Assembly: GCA_020698575.1 (NCBI GenBank)
Contig: CM036247.1
Location: 7,447,756 to 7,511,755 of the forward strand
DNA: 64,000 nucleotides
From: Bostrychus sinensis
Lineage: Eukaryota; Chordata; Actinopteri; Gobiiformes; Eleotridae
Direction: 5' to 3'
The position numbers were made by a program, and so were the translations under genes. The notes below the pieces were generated by a model that had not been told where the DNA came from, searched no databases, and worked only from the letters and a program-made list of their open reading frames with translations. This document shows positions 1 to 11,577 of the stretch, one piece after another. Within the stretch, counting starts at the first letter, position 1, and every line of letters starts with the position of its first letter.

Positions 1-654
1 CAGACATGAGCAGTGATTATTTCCTGGAGACTTTGATGGACCACGAGACAATACAGAAGCTATTTTAGGAAAAGCTTAGTGATGTTGAGACTCAATTCAT
101 CAAAGCCACAATAAAACCCAGCTAATGTGTTAATATGCTTATTAACATCACTCATATACAGGTCTATTCTCAAGTTTGGTTTATCAGTAAGGTAATGAAA
201 AATGTTCTTTGTAATGACCAAGGTTGGCGTTTAAAACCTGACATACTCTACATACCTAACATGTTAGTATTACACAAAATACAATGCAGTAGTGGGACAG
301 TTACAGTAGTGAAAGTAGGTCTAAATAGTTGGTTGTTCTTAAGACAAAAAGGAAAATCAGAGGGGACAGTGCTTTTCCAGTTGCTGCCCCATAATTTTAG
401 AATGAAGTGCCTCTGTAGCTTAAACAGGCGGATTCACTTCCTGTTTTTAAAACCTCTCCCGAAACCCCCCCTCAGGCTTTTAATACAGTTTATGTGGTTG
501 ACTATTATTGTTTTATAGTTTTTTTCATAGTTTGTATTGATTCAACTCTTGTTTTTAGTTCTGTTATCATAAATTTTACATGCTTGTTAGTAATATATTT
601 ATAATTCTCTGTTCTGTTTTAACTCCAAAGCTATGTACACCACTTTGGTCAACT

Positions 655-868
655 GTGTTGTTTTTAAAGTGCTCTATAAACAAAGTTGTATAGGATTGGG
701 GAAGAAGTCGAATTTACAATTGGGCACATTATTCATTCACTCCTCAGTCACACTCTGGTGGTGGTGGGCTACTTCTGCAGCCAGAGCTGCCCTGGGGCAG
801 ACTGACAGAGATGCAGTGGCCATTATGAGCCTGCCCCCCCTCCAACCACCAAACACACAATCACATTA
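655..868 (-). repeat. tRNA-derived SINE copy, 5'-truncated
   Basis: The reverse complement matches the body and tail of the full SINE at 47470-47787 (the GGTGGTGG...GGAG, CCCCAGGGCAG and GTGAATGAATAAT segments). The head with the A and B boxes is missing. Confidence 0.75.
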
Positions 869-1212
869 ACACCCAGTTCACACTGAATATGTTGTGTGTG
901 CAGTGTGTGTCCTGTACGACCTCTGTAACAAATAGATACCATTCAAGTCAGTGCATGAGTTTCTGTGTGACTCTAGCAAAAATACGTGAGGAGTTTATTT
1001 TTGACAGATGCCGCAGCCCTCATGCATAAAGTTGAACAGAGCAGAGTGAGTCAGACAGGATGTCAGCCCTGGGACCAGTGAAAAGACAATATGTTTTTTC
1101 AAAATAAAAATAAAAACTCATGTGCAGGTTCTACACCACATCACTGTTGTGGTCACTGTAGCTCTCTATACACCGTACATGGCTGTTATGAACTCACGAC
1201 TTCCAGCATTAA

Positions 1213-1627
1213 AGCAGAACTAAACCATTTTGAAGTCCATGTGATGGTTAAATAAGTTGTTGTGGGGTAAATGAAGGGCCCTTCAGCTCCCCCTGGTGTC
1301 TCTGAGCTGAAACTGACCCTTGCAAAAGTGAGCGCCGTCGACCCGGTGTCACAGAAGTCTCAGGTCTCGTGAGAAAGCGGCACATCCCAGTTAGCAAAAC
1401 AACAAGCTAGGAACTGCTTTATTTCTTCGTTTTTCTTTGTGCCAGAGCGGCCAAATGGAAGAAAAAACAGGAGAAAACAAAAGTAAAGACGAGCGAGGGA
1501 TCACACAGGAGTCAACTGAGCTTGTGAGTATTTACAATAGTGCTTTACTCTGAACTGTAGGGGGAGCTTGATAGAGGAAAGAAAGGCAAAAAGAGCAAAG
1601 AAACAAGCAGAGTTACTGAGTTCCGCT
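1213..1627 (+). mobile_element. MITE with TTAA target duplication
   Basis: Begins AGCAGAACTAAA after TTAA (1209-1212) and ends TTCCGCT before TTAA (1628-1631). The first 200 bp match the copy at 48954-49181, including the segment with GTCGACCCGG and TCAGGTCTCG. The alternative end is about 1420 with a decayed TTAA (TTAT). TTAA duplication fits piggyBac- or Kolobok-type elements. Confidence 0.65.
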
Positions 1628-2630
1628 TTAACTCTTGACTCTCTCATAAACTTGTGGTCTCCCTGCCGCACACACGACGTACTCGGTGTAAACTAAAGTC
1701 ACAGGCTGTAGAAAGGCGTGGACTTGCACTTCACTGGACGCCAACAAAACCTACACACCCAACTTGGAACATTTTTCTTTATAACATGCCAATTTCTGTG
1801 AAAAAAGGGAATGAAAAGACCCTAAATCTGATCTGAGGTTTCGTAAAATGTCATTACCAAGACCAGACGCTGTTAGAAAGGTTGAATCAAATGCTGTCGC
1901 TGCTTCTGTGCTCTGACACGGTTTTAAAAAACAACAGTGAAGATAAATTGTAGGAGGTCTTCGAGGGTTAATGGACTTAATTGGGCCAGCACACGGCACA
2001 CCTTTATGTCATTAATTTACTTAATTAAGCATGTCATTTACACCCACACACTGTAGGTTTAAAATATTAGTGTGAACTCCGCTCTGAGGTAGACTGCTAA
2101 ATTATTCAAAACAGAATAAAACAAGATAATGGGACAAATACAATGTGTTCCAATAAGACGTAGGACTCGGTTAGGTCCAAGGACATCATCTCTCCACATA
2201 TTAAAAAATCAATTATGTAAAGCAAGAGTATTCACCAAAATGTCTCTGGCAACACTCATTTATTGGGCTTTGCTGTAATTAAGCTAATAGTTTAAAGAGT
2301 TCTATATCTATTTATCCACTTCTTTCAATTGGGGTGCTATGGGCCTGAGGTGGGGTACACCCTGGACAAGGACAACCATTCACTCTCACATTTATTCACT
2401 AGGGGCAATTTAGAGTCACTAATTTACTTACACATGCACAGAGGTGTGACAAAATCTCGCAATCTTGTGATGTCGCAAGAATCAAAACGACACAAGATTC
2501 TCATAAAAATCAGTCTCATGGGCTCAGGATCAGGTTCTCTTTGCATTTTTTACAAAGCAGAAGCGAGTCAGTTGAGTTTGTGGCAAAACATTTGGCAGTA
2601 TGTTCTGCTGTTGCATATAATTAAAGTAAA

Positions 2631-3685
2631 ACTGGATCCCATTTCTACCCCACAGCCCTTTGCCTTAGCCATAGCCCTTCATTTTGTGTGTTTACGAGAG
2701 ACAAAGGGCTATCCCAATTCTCGTTTGCAGTAAGGGCTAAGACAAACGGCTGTACACCCCTCCAAACGGAGCTTTTCCAGATGTACACTTAAAACCAAGG
2801 GGTAGGAGGAGTTTACCATGATACGTCATGTTTATGGGTAACATGGAAGCAACAAAGACGTATATTCTGCATTTATGACCATTTTAAGAGTTAGGACAGA
2901 GTTATTTTGTGTTTCGTTCACCTTGTGCTCGTTTAAAATAATGTAGGCTACATAAAATTAGTTTGTCTAATGGCAATGCCTTAGGCCATGTATCTGTCAT
3001 TTTGTTGCTTTTTCTTTTGTATTTATGTTGTAACTAGTCTCACCATTTTGCGCTGACAGAGAGGACCTTAAAGTTTATGCCAGTGTTTGTTTTATGTCGA
3101 TAGCTCCAGTAATCACTGAGATATCTACCGTTAAAGTTTGTGGAAAACATTGCTTTATCAGCAGGACCCGCGGTGTTTTTAAATAATATAATTGATGTTT
3201 CAGTCAAAAAACAAACACAAAACGCTATATCTAAGTCCCATAACCTTGTTTTAATGCCATTAATTTGATGCAGAAAGAAGCACCAGCGCATGAGTCACGT
3301 GACACAGATGCGGCTGTATTTTACAGAGACAGGTGATCTTGACCTGAGCACAGTGAGCTCCTCCTGCTCCACGCGGTGTAAGGTGAAGATTAATCCCATG
3401 ACAGTTCTAGTTTTCAGCAATTTGTTGCTTTCTCTGGTGTTACATTTGTGTTTGAGCTGAAGCTCATTCACCTACAGTTCTCCTGTTGTTCACAAAAAAA
3501 AGTATTTTAAGTATAAACTGAGCAAAGTGTTTGTTCAATGATGTATAGCCTAATATAGCGGTGTAGGGGTGTCCCATTTATTTGGGGTGTGTTGTTAGCC
3601 GTACCTCTTACCCCTCTATTTTAAGGTCTAAGGGGAAGGCAAAGGGCGAGGGGTAGGGGTAAAAATGAGAAATGGGATTGGGCCT
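2631..3685. mobile_element. Non-autonomous DNA element with imperfect terminal inverted repeats
   Basis: The left end GGATCCCATTTCTACCCC and the right end GGGGTAGGGGTAAAAATGAG...AAATGGGATTGG are inverted partners. A further pair, AGCCCTTTGCC and GGCAAAGGGC, lies just inside. No transposase-like reading frame. Family not assigned. Confidence 0.6.
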
Positions 3686-3964
3686 AAGTAAATACCACTG
3701 ATTTCAAAAATGCACCTAAAAGGTTTTGCATTTTATGATTTTCATTTAATTGATGTAAAATACGTATTTCAGTAGTGTCAAAATCTCGTCTCATTCTTGT
3801 TAACCCAGACTTGCGTCTCCTGAGATTTGTGTCTTGTCATGATTTGGACAGTGTAAGCTATATAGAAGCTACATTAACATGACAAAAGACAGAGAGATTG
3901 TTAGTGGTTGGGGGATCGAACCCACAACCTTCTTGCTGTAAAACTACTTTGTGTTGGCTCCAGG

Positions 3965-4352
3965 AGTTACCAGCTCCGCTCTTCAAATTGGTTGTTTTTC
4001 AATGTCCCCCGGTCACTTACAGAGTTGGGGAAAACAGCCTTTTTTTACTCTGCACCATGGACATGGAACAATTTACAAAGAGATATTAAATTGGAATCAC
4101 TCATTTCAGAGGATAAATGTAAGGCAAGAGTGCGGTAAAGGAGACATGTGCTTGTTTTTCTTGAGAGGCTCACTATGTTTTTAAATAGTTCTAATTTCTT
4201 AATGTGTTTATCTCGCTTTATTTTGTTGTATTTGTTGTCTTGATGACTGTATTGGCTGCTACCTTGGCCAGGTCTCTGTTATAAAAGAGATTATGAATCT
4301 CAATGAGACTTCCTGGTTAAATAAAGGTATAAAAAAAAAACAAAAAAAAAAA
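3965..4352 (+). mobile_element. 5'-truncated LINE, last part of ORF2 and 3' tail
   Basis: The frame reads TELGKTAFFYSAPWTWNNLQ followed by IKLESLIS, the C-terminal signature common to teleost non-LTR retrotransposon ORF2 copies. It then runs into the conserved 3' end ATGAATCTCAATGAGACTTC and TGGTTAAATAAAGG with an A-rich tail. No upstream reverse transcriptase domain remains, as usual for truncated insertions. The clade (L2 or Rex-like) is a guess. Confidence 0.75.
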
Positions 4353-5540
4353 CAGGAACACTAAACACACTGAAAATCTACTAAATAGAGATTAATTCTT
4401 GTAATGAGGGCAAAGCAGTAGCACTGTCCTTTCTCTGTGGAGTCTGCGTGTTCTCCTTGTGCTCGGGTGGGTTTTCTCTCTGTGCCCTGTTCCCACATCA
4501 ACCTAAAACATTCACAATAGCCCTATCCTCTAGCTAGGTACTCCTGACCGAGATCCCGGCTCCGATTTGGAGAAGAGTCCCCGAGTATTGCTCAGTTCAC
4601 CCACTGCTCCTGACAAGAAGGATGTGTCCAATGCAGAGAACAAAATATCCCTTCAGGGACAACAACGTATACCTGACAAACATTAAACAGAGTCTGCATG
4701 AATAGGAACAGTCCTATTTTGGTTGCATTCTGTAGCCAAAATACCTAAATACATACGTAATGCACATTCAGAAAAATATGAGTCCTTGCTGCTTTGATTC
4801 TTGGGCCAATATCAAGTATCACAGCCAGAATCTTGCCATAATTTTCTTATAGTGTCTGCATTTTACCTACATTTATCCCATTGTAGACTAAATACTTGTA
4901 AATTTATGATCTAATTATGCTTTTTTGGGGGGAAATCTAGCTGTAAACCCCCCCTGCTGGTCATGACTGAACTTAAATTACTTATTAGCAATAGCTTATC
5001 CATTGAATCTATCTTCTTATATCCAGAGGTGCTTTATTGTCCAATTTTAATGCCACATAAACAGTTTGTCCTTTGTCTTAAATGCACTGCCTGTGGGATT
5101 CGGGGCAGCAGAGTTGAGAGGATGGACAGAAGGTTGCTGACGAGCCACACAGACATTTCCTCTTGGCTCATTTGATTAATGCAGCCTAATGAATCTAAAT
5201 GAAGATTGATTGTCGTCAGCGAGAGCGAGAGAAAGAGACACAAAGACAAAAGAGAGAGGGGGGAGGGGGGTGGGGAGTGGAGGAAGGCAGAACCTCGAGG
5301 GACTGGGACCAGACCAGGGCTGACTGGGCCAATAAACCCACTGACAGAGACAACTGGGGTAATAATGGTCTGATGAAAGACACACATTATCAAAGAAATG
5401 ATGAGACTATGTGGTACTTGACGGGACAGCTGTTCAGATGTCTCATTATGCCATTAGGTTATTAATTAAAACATTTGACATTAGCTTTTTATTGTTAGAA
5501 GTCATGAATACCTGCAGTCTAGCCCAGTAACAATAGGTAA

Positions 5541-5790
5541 TTTAGGTGGGGTACACCCTGAACAGTGGATAATTATTCACTACGGGACATTTAGATTCTC
5601 CAGTTCACTTAACACATTCATGTCTTTGGATGCTTGAAGGAAGCCAGAGAGAACTCACAGTAACAAAAAGAAGGACATGAAGAGTCCACTCAGAAAGATT
5701 GGCCCATGCAATGTTCAAACCTACAACCTCCTTCTTGTTGAGAGGAAGGAGCACTAACCACTCTGCCACTGTGAACCCAAGCCATAAAAT
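5541..5790 (-). repeat. Dispersed SINE-like repeat (copy of the 25040-25305 family)
   Basis: Shares with 25040-25305, in reverse complement, the segments GTGGGGTACACCCTG, CATGTCTTTGGA and GGAAGCC.GAGAGAAC. It also retains a tRNA-like head region (ACTAACCACTCTGCCACTG). Confidence 0.6.
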
Positions 5791-5973
5791 AATAATTGAG
5801 TTTCCAGGGGCATGATCCAGGGTTATGTGGTGCTGTTGAAAAGTCAGAAATACAGAGCTAATAATGCTAAAGTTCTCTTTGTTCATGATGAAGATGGATA
5901 ACACATCAGAGAACATCAGAAGGACCGCTCATGTTAGGCATTTAGCAGATAAAAGTCAGATTTTCCAGATTGA

Positions 5974-6700
5974 GGCTATATCCACACGAACACGAAAACG
6001 TTAGCGTCCCGACAAAACCACTGACAAAGCTGTAATACATCTGCCAGGCCTGTTGGTGGTGCTGTAACGCTGCCACACGGAAGAACAAACGGAGCATGCG
6101 CAAAAAAACCTGTGCGATAGAAACAGAAGAACATAGCGGTGAATATAAATGTGCGAGTAAAAAGACAAGTATAAAGACAAGTCACAACCCAAATAAAAAA
6201 GATAGAGGAAAATTAAAAGATATTGACGAAAATTAAGCAGTACACTCATCAACCTTAGTTATAGAACTGGATTTTTTGCTCTGGTTGAGTTTCTTTTATA
6301 TTATTTTATTCTATATGTCCCACACTGCCACCTACTGTTAAGGAGTGTAAATTGATATTTTTTCTTAAATTCAACTTTCTTTATTTGTCCTGGCAAAGGC
6401 CCGCGACCCAATGAAAACAGTTCTGCGACCCACTTTTGGGTTCTGACCCACCAGTTAAGAACCATTGGTTTAGGGCATGTGGGTTAAGGGAGCCATTGTT
6501 TCAGTAAAGATGTGTATTGGCTGTAAACATAGAAAAATGTATCCTGCATTTTGAAATCTTTCCACTTTGGGACCTGGTTTAAAAAAAAAAAAAAAGTTTT
6601 TGGCCTCCCAAAATGCCGGCATGAGGACAAAATGCCTATACAATAAAAAAAAAAAAAACTTTGCAAATACGCCTAAGCCTGTCTCTGTGTGGATAAGGCC
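5974..6700. mobile_element. DNA transposon remnant with GGCYWTATCCACACG terminal repeats
   Basis: Left end GGCTATATCCACACGAACACG; right end CTGTCTCTGTGTGGATAAGGCC. Flanked on both sides by TGA (5971-5973 and 6701-6703), a possible 3-bp target duplication. A hAT-like terminus (GACCCACCAGTTAAGAACC, ending about 6469) is inserted inside. Confidence 0.7.
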
Positions 6701-6845
6701 TGAGATGGTTTGGAAATGTACAGAAAAGAGAAAGTGAATATATGGCTAGAAGGATGCTGAGGTTAGAGCTGCAAAGCCAAGAGAAAGACCAAAAAGAAGA
6801 TTTATGGACGCAGTAAAAGTGGACATGAACAAAGGCCCAAAGCAG
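6690..6845 (+). pseudogene. LINE reverse-transcriptase C-terminal remnant
   Basis: Frame-interrupted copy of the segment LRWFGNV...RMLRLE followed by a decayed RPKRRxMD motif (AGACCAAAAAGAAGATTTATGG). The same C-terminal region is better preserved at 43490-43635. Confidence 0.6.
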
Positions 6846-8073
6846 GAACCCTTCCCACATATTTAAACCCATTTGGTGGCATCATTAAGGTCTAAGTGAA
6901 CTAAATATGTTTCTTTATAGCCTTGAAACTATTGACACAAAGCAACAATAGCCCCATAGCAGCTACTGGAGTGGACTCCCGGCCCTACACACACTTTCCT
7001 TCTGTCTCTCGCTTCCGTTTCTTTTCACATGTAAGTGGCGTCCCGGGGATCATCAGGATTTAGCAGCAGAGGTGTCAGGTGCCGCGGTAAACACTCCATT
7101 AGGATGAGCTACGGCTAACAGCTGCGAGGGGAGCGCCGTGTGTCCATTTGAGAGCTGAACGGCCCCCGGCGCTAATGCTAATGCTGCACGACGTCTAACT
7201 CCCGTGTTCAAGTCAATGAGATATATGCTAAATGACCGCGGGCTGTGTGTGTGGGGAATACAGGCCACATATGGTAAAGGGGCTACTAAAAAGCTAGGAT
7301 TAGCAATTTAAATACCTTGTTCCGACCGCAATGCGAATGAAACCAGGAGGGAATATGGAAGCCAGGTTGTTTTAGCGTCTGCGTAGCCTGTGTTTCTAAG
7401 TCAATGCTTTGTTCCCCACCCTTTGAGCTGACAAAAGCCATAATATCAATAAATACATACACTACAAAGTCTCGGAGCTTGGTCGTAAATGTCCCGCGCA
7501 GGTTTTTATGCCCCTGTCAAGTGCAGTCATTGAAGCACACGCAGCGGAACAGACCTCCGCAAGCACCACATCAGTCACGAAATACAATCAGCCAAAGCAA
7601 ATAGAGAGCCGGGCGCCATTGTTTTCACACGCTGCAAAAAAAAAAAAAAACAGTCTCTGAAAATTACTCTGCGGCCCGAGCGGCGGAGCATGCACAAACA
7701 GCGGGAGCAAATGACCTTGGCAACACTACGTTTCCCAGAGGACAGTGGGGGCACGGCTCTTTAGATCAACACCGCAGATCGTTGGTCAAATATAACAAGC
7801 TGACTGCCGTGTGATTTTCGGGAGCCACTCGGTTGTAGTGGCCATTTGTTGGAGGACATGCATCAGCTCAGAATGATCAATGGGTAACAGTGGGACAGAG
7901 CAAAGTACTTATCATACAACAAAGCCATATTTAGACGCTAGATTCAGGCATATTTGAGTAGTATTTTTAGGGGGAACTTACTACTTTTACTCCACTGCAT
8001 TTCTAAAAAAAAAAAGTAACTTATGCTGAGAAATTGTCTAAAAACCTAAACCGAACCGACTTACTCCCTAAAG

Positions 8074-8377
8074 CAATGGTTCCCAAAGTGGGGTCCGGGG
8101 CAGCCTGGGGGTTCGCAAAGGTACTGCAGTTGGACCCCCAGAGGCTGTCTAAGTAAAGTACATAAAAATAAGTTTGAAATGAATTACTTGCTTTATTAGT
8201 TATATACTTGTTTAAAACATTTTTTAGCCAACAGTCTGTTTTTGTGAGGTTTTTATAGAAATCTATGGAGAAAAACATGACTTAGTCCTTTGAAGAGAAG
8301 GAAGTTTTACAGGTGGGGGTCCGTGTGGGATTTTTTAGAAGTTTAAGGGTCAACAGTCTTGACTTTGGAAATGGCTG
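8074..8377 (+). mobile_element. hAT MITE, family 1, with perfect 8-bp target duplication
   Basis: 304 bp. Begins CAATGGTTCCCAAAGTGGGG and ends GACTTTGGAAATGGCTG. Flanked by CCCTAAAG on both sides (8066-8073 and 8378-8385), the 8-bp duplication typical of hAT transposons. Further copies are at 27897-28318 (reverse) and 42622-43362. Confidence 0.9.
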
Positions 8378-8418
8378 CCCTAAAGATAATCATTTACTAA
8401 TTGTAATTTATACTTTAA

Positions 8419-8971
8419 GGGCCAGATTTATCAAAGGTTTGCGTGCACGCTAACTGAAAAATATGCGCTAAAATTGGAGCAAACCCAGACGCAGTTGAGA
8501 TTTGCGTGTCTTACAGGAGCAGAGCGAACGCAATGCAGATTTTGCTCCTATGACCTAATGAATCTGTAAACTGAGGCGTTCTTCCCAGAGTGCGCAAAGT
8601 GGAATCAAGGCTCACCATGACTTTGCGTGCGAAAATAGCGTATAAATTTAGCACATTGGACAAGGACGTGCTAATCTTTTGCACAGATTTGGCTGCTGTG
8701 ATTCGTGTGAGACGAAGGAGAAGAAATGAAGAAATACGTAGGGTTAGAGAGTTTGCCACGCGTGCAGATCTATTTGCCATAACGGATGAAAAAATTATTC
8801 ACCAGCACTTTCAGCTCTTCTTAGTTAGATTTTTGCTCCGCCCCCTCTGTTTGTACTGTCACCGGCCACGCAGTTTGTCTTAGTAATTCACGTGCAACAC
8901 GAACATTAATAGCGGCCGCATATTTTCTCACTGCACTCGCAGTTTAGCACCCGTCTTAGTAAATATGGCCC
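8419..8971 (+). mobile_element. PIF/Harbinger-like element with transposase N-terminal remnant
   Basis: Termini GGGCCAGATTTATCAAAG and, inverted, GGGCCATATTTACTAAGA. Flanked by TAA (8416-8418 and 8972-8974), the 3-bp TWA duplication of Harbinger elements. The reading frame at 8590-8883 contains VRRRRRNEEIRRVREFATRA and DEKIIHQHFQL, which resembles the arginine-rich start and deeiixxYRL segment before the nuclease domain of Harbinger transposases. The catalytic DDE part is absent, so it could not act on its own. Confidence 0.75.
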
Positions 8972-10582
8972 TAAGTCTTTTTGTAAAGTAAATGTACATA
9001 TATCTCTCAACTCGTATATGTTCTCAGGAACTAAAAGGAACCTCTGGACACAATCTGGAAGTGATTTAGCTTTTGCTTTGAAAATTATTTTCACAATACT
9101 ATAACAAACTAATTTAAAAATAATATATTAGTATGATTATAATACCCAGCCTTATTTATAATACATATGGCTCGTTTTTGCTGTAGAACAATCTTATCTA
9201 TTATAGTTTGAGTACTTTGAATACTTAAGTATTTTTGAAAGCACATACTCCTTTACTTTAACGCAAGTAAAATTCTGACTTAGCATCTTTTACTTGTATT
9301 GGAGTAATATTTGAGCAGGAGGATCTATACTTTTACTCAAGTAATGAAGCTGAGTACTTTGCCCACCGCTGGATTCAGACTAGTTGTTATCTCAAACAAT
9401 ACAAAGTACAGTGGCGCTGTAAGGAGGGGGAAGGTTAGGATGATTCCAAGGGCCCATGACTGACAGGGCCCTGGAAAATCTTTCAGCGTAAAATAATTTA
9501 AGTTTATCATTGTTTGCGACAATAGGGCACCATGTTCTATTCTTTCAGCCCAGCCCAGAAAGCTTGGCAGTGCCCCTAGAGTATGCAAGTGCTTGATAAG
9601 GTTCACTAAATGTTTCGCCTTAAAGGTGCTATGAACAATATATACATTTTATATTTCATAAAATTACCCATGTGTGCCAATGTATGATGTAAACATGTTT
9701 AAATCAAATATTAGTTTTACTGATAATAATGGTTCAGCTGCGTTATTAACAATTAAAAATATATTTTACATAATGGCCAAGTTATTTAGGGTTAGCTTTA
9801 TTTAGTTGGATTAAAATAACTAAGTGCTTTACAAAGTGCAGATAAAAGAGAAATACAATGACATAAAGATAACAATTAAAACCTAAAAACCCAGTCAGAG
9901 GGTTTTCTAAACAAAAGCGTCTGCAGCTGTTTTTTAGAAGAATCGAACAGTCAGCCACACAAAGAGACAATTTGGGGCCTATACTGTCTCAAAGGACATT
10001 TCCCTTCAGGTTTTTGGGACTGTGAGGAGGTTTTGACTTGAGGATCGAAGAGCGAAGAGCACTGCTAAACTACTGGTCAATAATTGTATAAATATAATGC
10101 CAAATGCAGCCAACAAACTAGGCAGCCCAATCAAAACAAACACTTCTGAACAACACAAACAGCAACTCAAGACCACAGTGCATTTTCAACAGACAACAGG
10201 GAATAAGGCAGTCAAATGCACGTATAAGGTAGGGTCATTTTAACCAAATGGATGATTTTAGATAACAATATATATATTTACAGCCCATCCATCCATATTG
10301 TTGGCATTTGGTTTTGCACTATACAACACTTTCACACTACATCATTCCTCACGCACCCACACTGCTGATACTGCAGACAAACACACCTCATTCATTTATA
10401 GATTAATTATCGTAAATTTATTCTAAAATTAAAGTAATGTTTTTTACATGTTTTTGTTGTCTGGCTTCCATTTGTCTTTGCCCTGAGTCAAGTTATGACA
10501 GGTTGAAAACAGTGTGTGCAGTTAGTGGAATGGGTGGAGAACATTAGCAAGTTGCATGTCTGTAAAGACTCTCATGCATCCA

Positions 10583-11110
10583 GGCTAACTGAATCACAAC
10601 AAAAGGATCAAAAGAAGTCATCTGGATTTGGTTTTTAAAAGTGAAAAAATGTCACCTCTTATTTAAGAAGCTTTCTCAATTCTGAAACTGAACTGGTAAG
10701 AAAGCAGGTTTATATGCTCCAGAATTTAGTTTCAGGTCTAAAACTCCTCCTTCCTTGGAACATATAAATTCAATTCAATTCAGTTTTATTTGTAGAGCCC
10801 AGTATCACAACAAAAGTCGCCTCAAAGGGCTTCACAAACAGTTAATCAAACATAAACACACAATCAGCACAAACAATAACTACACTAAACTAAACAGACC
10901 CAGGACACTCCTGTCCTTAGACCCTCCTTCTCGGTAAGGAAAAACTCCTAAAAAAAACCCAGCTACAGGAAAAAAGAAGAAACCTTATGGAGCCCATAAA
11001 CCAGCTTTCTTACTAGGTCAATTTCAGAATTGAGAAAGCCTCTTGGATAAGAAGTGAAACTATGAAAAACCAAGTCCAGATGACTTCTTTTTAACCTTTT
11101 GTTGTGATTA
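10583..11110. repeat. Foldback element with inserted SINE/LINE tail
   Basis: The left arm (about 10583-10705) and right arm (about 11004-11110) are inverted copies: AACAAAAGGATCAAAAGAAG pairs with CTTCTTTTTAACCTTTTGTT, and AGAAGCTTTCTCAATTCTGA pairs with TCAGAATTGAGAAAGCCTCT. Between them, 10767-10995 is a separate fish repeat in minus orientation (TTCAGTTTTATTTGTAGAGC...AAGGAAAAACTCC), also seen forward at 55590-55735 and 63225-63390. A small relative of the foldback lies at 63727-63866. Confidence 0.75.
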
Positions 11111-11351
11111 GCAAGTGGCTAAATAGCTGCATGTTACGTATCAACCATTGGGGACAGATCAACTGAAGGCTACGAGCTACACTTTCCTGAAATAATATCC
11201 TATAGTGCACGTCACAAATGCACATTACACACCTCCTTTACACACCTATGACCTGCACATAACAAAACGCCTGTAGACTTTTACCATTTTGAGTACCTTG
11301 ATTTTTAACTGCTGTCATGTTTGGTACACAGTGTAAACGTAGTGAACTTAC

Positions 11352-11577
11352 CCATAGGCGTCCCCACTCCGTACGCTCTGGAGTCGATCAGGCCTCCGAT
11401 CTGCGTCAGGTTACAGTTGCGCTGGATGACGTACTCGATGGTGGTGGACTCCATCAGAAAGGCGTAGTCCGAGGTCAGGACTCGGTGAATGCCTTCGTCC
11501 ACGTTTTTCACCATCACAGAGTGCCTCCGACTGCTCATGAACTCCCACATCTTATCGTACGTCGAGATCTTGGTTTT
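11352..11577 (-). CDS. grik2: grik2 exon: central S2 ligand-binding lobe
   Basis: Internal 226-bp exon, starting in phase 0 with KTKISTYDKMW and ending ...YGVGTPMG with one base of the Gly codon carried over; the donor is a consensus GTAAGT. It supplies the rest of most of ligand-binding lobe S2, including Glu738 in the motif FLMESTTIE, which binds the ligand amino group in GluK2. Identity to mammalian GluK2 is clear (SSRR, VLTSDYAFLMESTTIE, QRNCNLTQIGGLIDS). It is nevertheless the most diverged of the four exons: Glu for Ala after MW, His for Gln after SSRR, a changed VKNVDE stretch, Ile for Thr before QRNC, and Arg-Ala for Lys-Gly before YGVG. The following exon (SPYRDK onward, M4 and the C-terminus) was not found in 1-11351, so it lies beyond the window. 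Confidence 0.97.

Larger units (their letters stand above)
1..11351 (-). other. grik2: grik2 intron downstream of S2 exon (truncated by window)
   Basis: Non-coding sequence following the GTAAGT donor at 11351. Identified repeats inside: a SINE (about 655-868), a TTAA-flanked MITE (1213-1627), a TIR element (2631-3685), LINE ends (3965-4352 and about 6690-6845), a SINE-like repeat (5541-5790), a TIR element (5974-6700), a hAT MITE (8074-8377), a Harbinger MITE (8419-8971) and a foldback element (10583-11110). I see nothing recognisable in about 1-640, 1850-2320, 4360-5540, 6870-8060 and 8990-10570; the 7.0-7.8 kb part is relatively GC-rich and looks single-copy. Confidence 0.85.

Noticed and set aside
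1..11351. Next grik2 exon (SPYRDK, M4 and C-terminus)
   Set aside because: No minus-strand frame here contains the expected PYRDKIT, EKWWRG or M4 sequence; the exon must lie outside the window.
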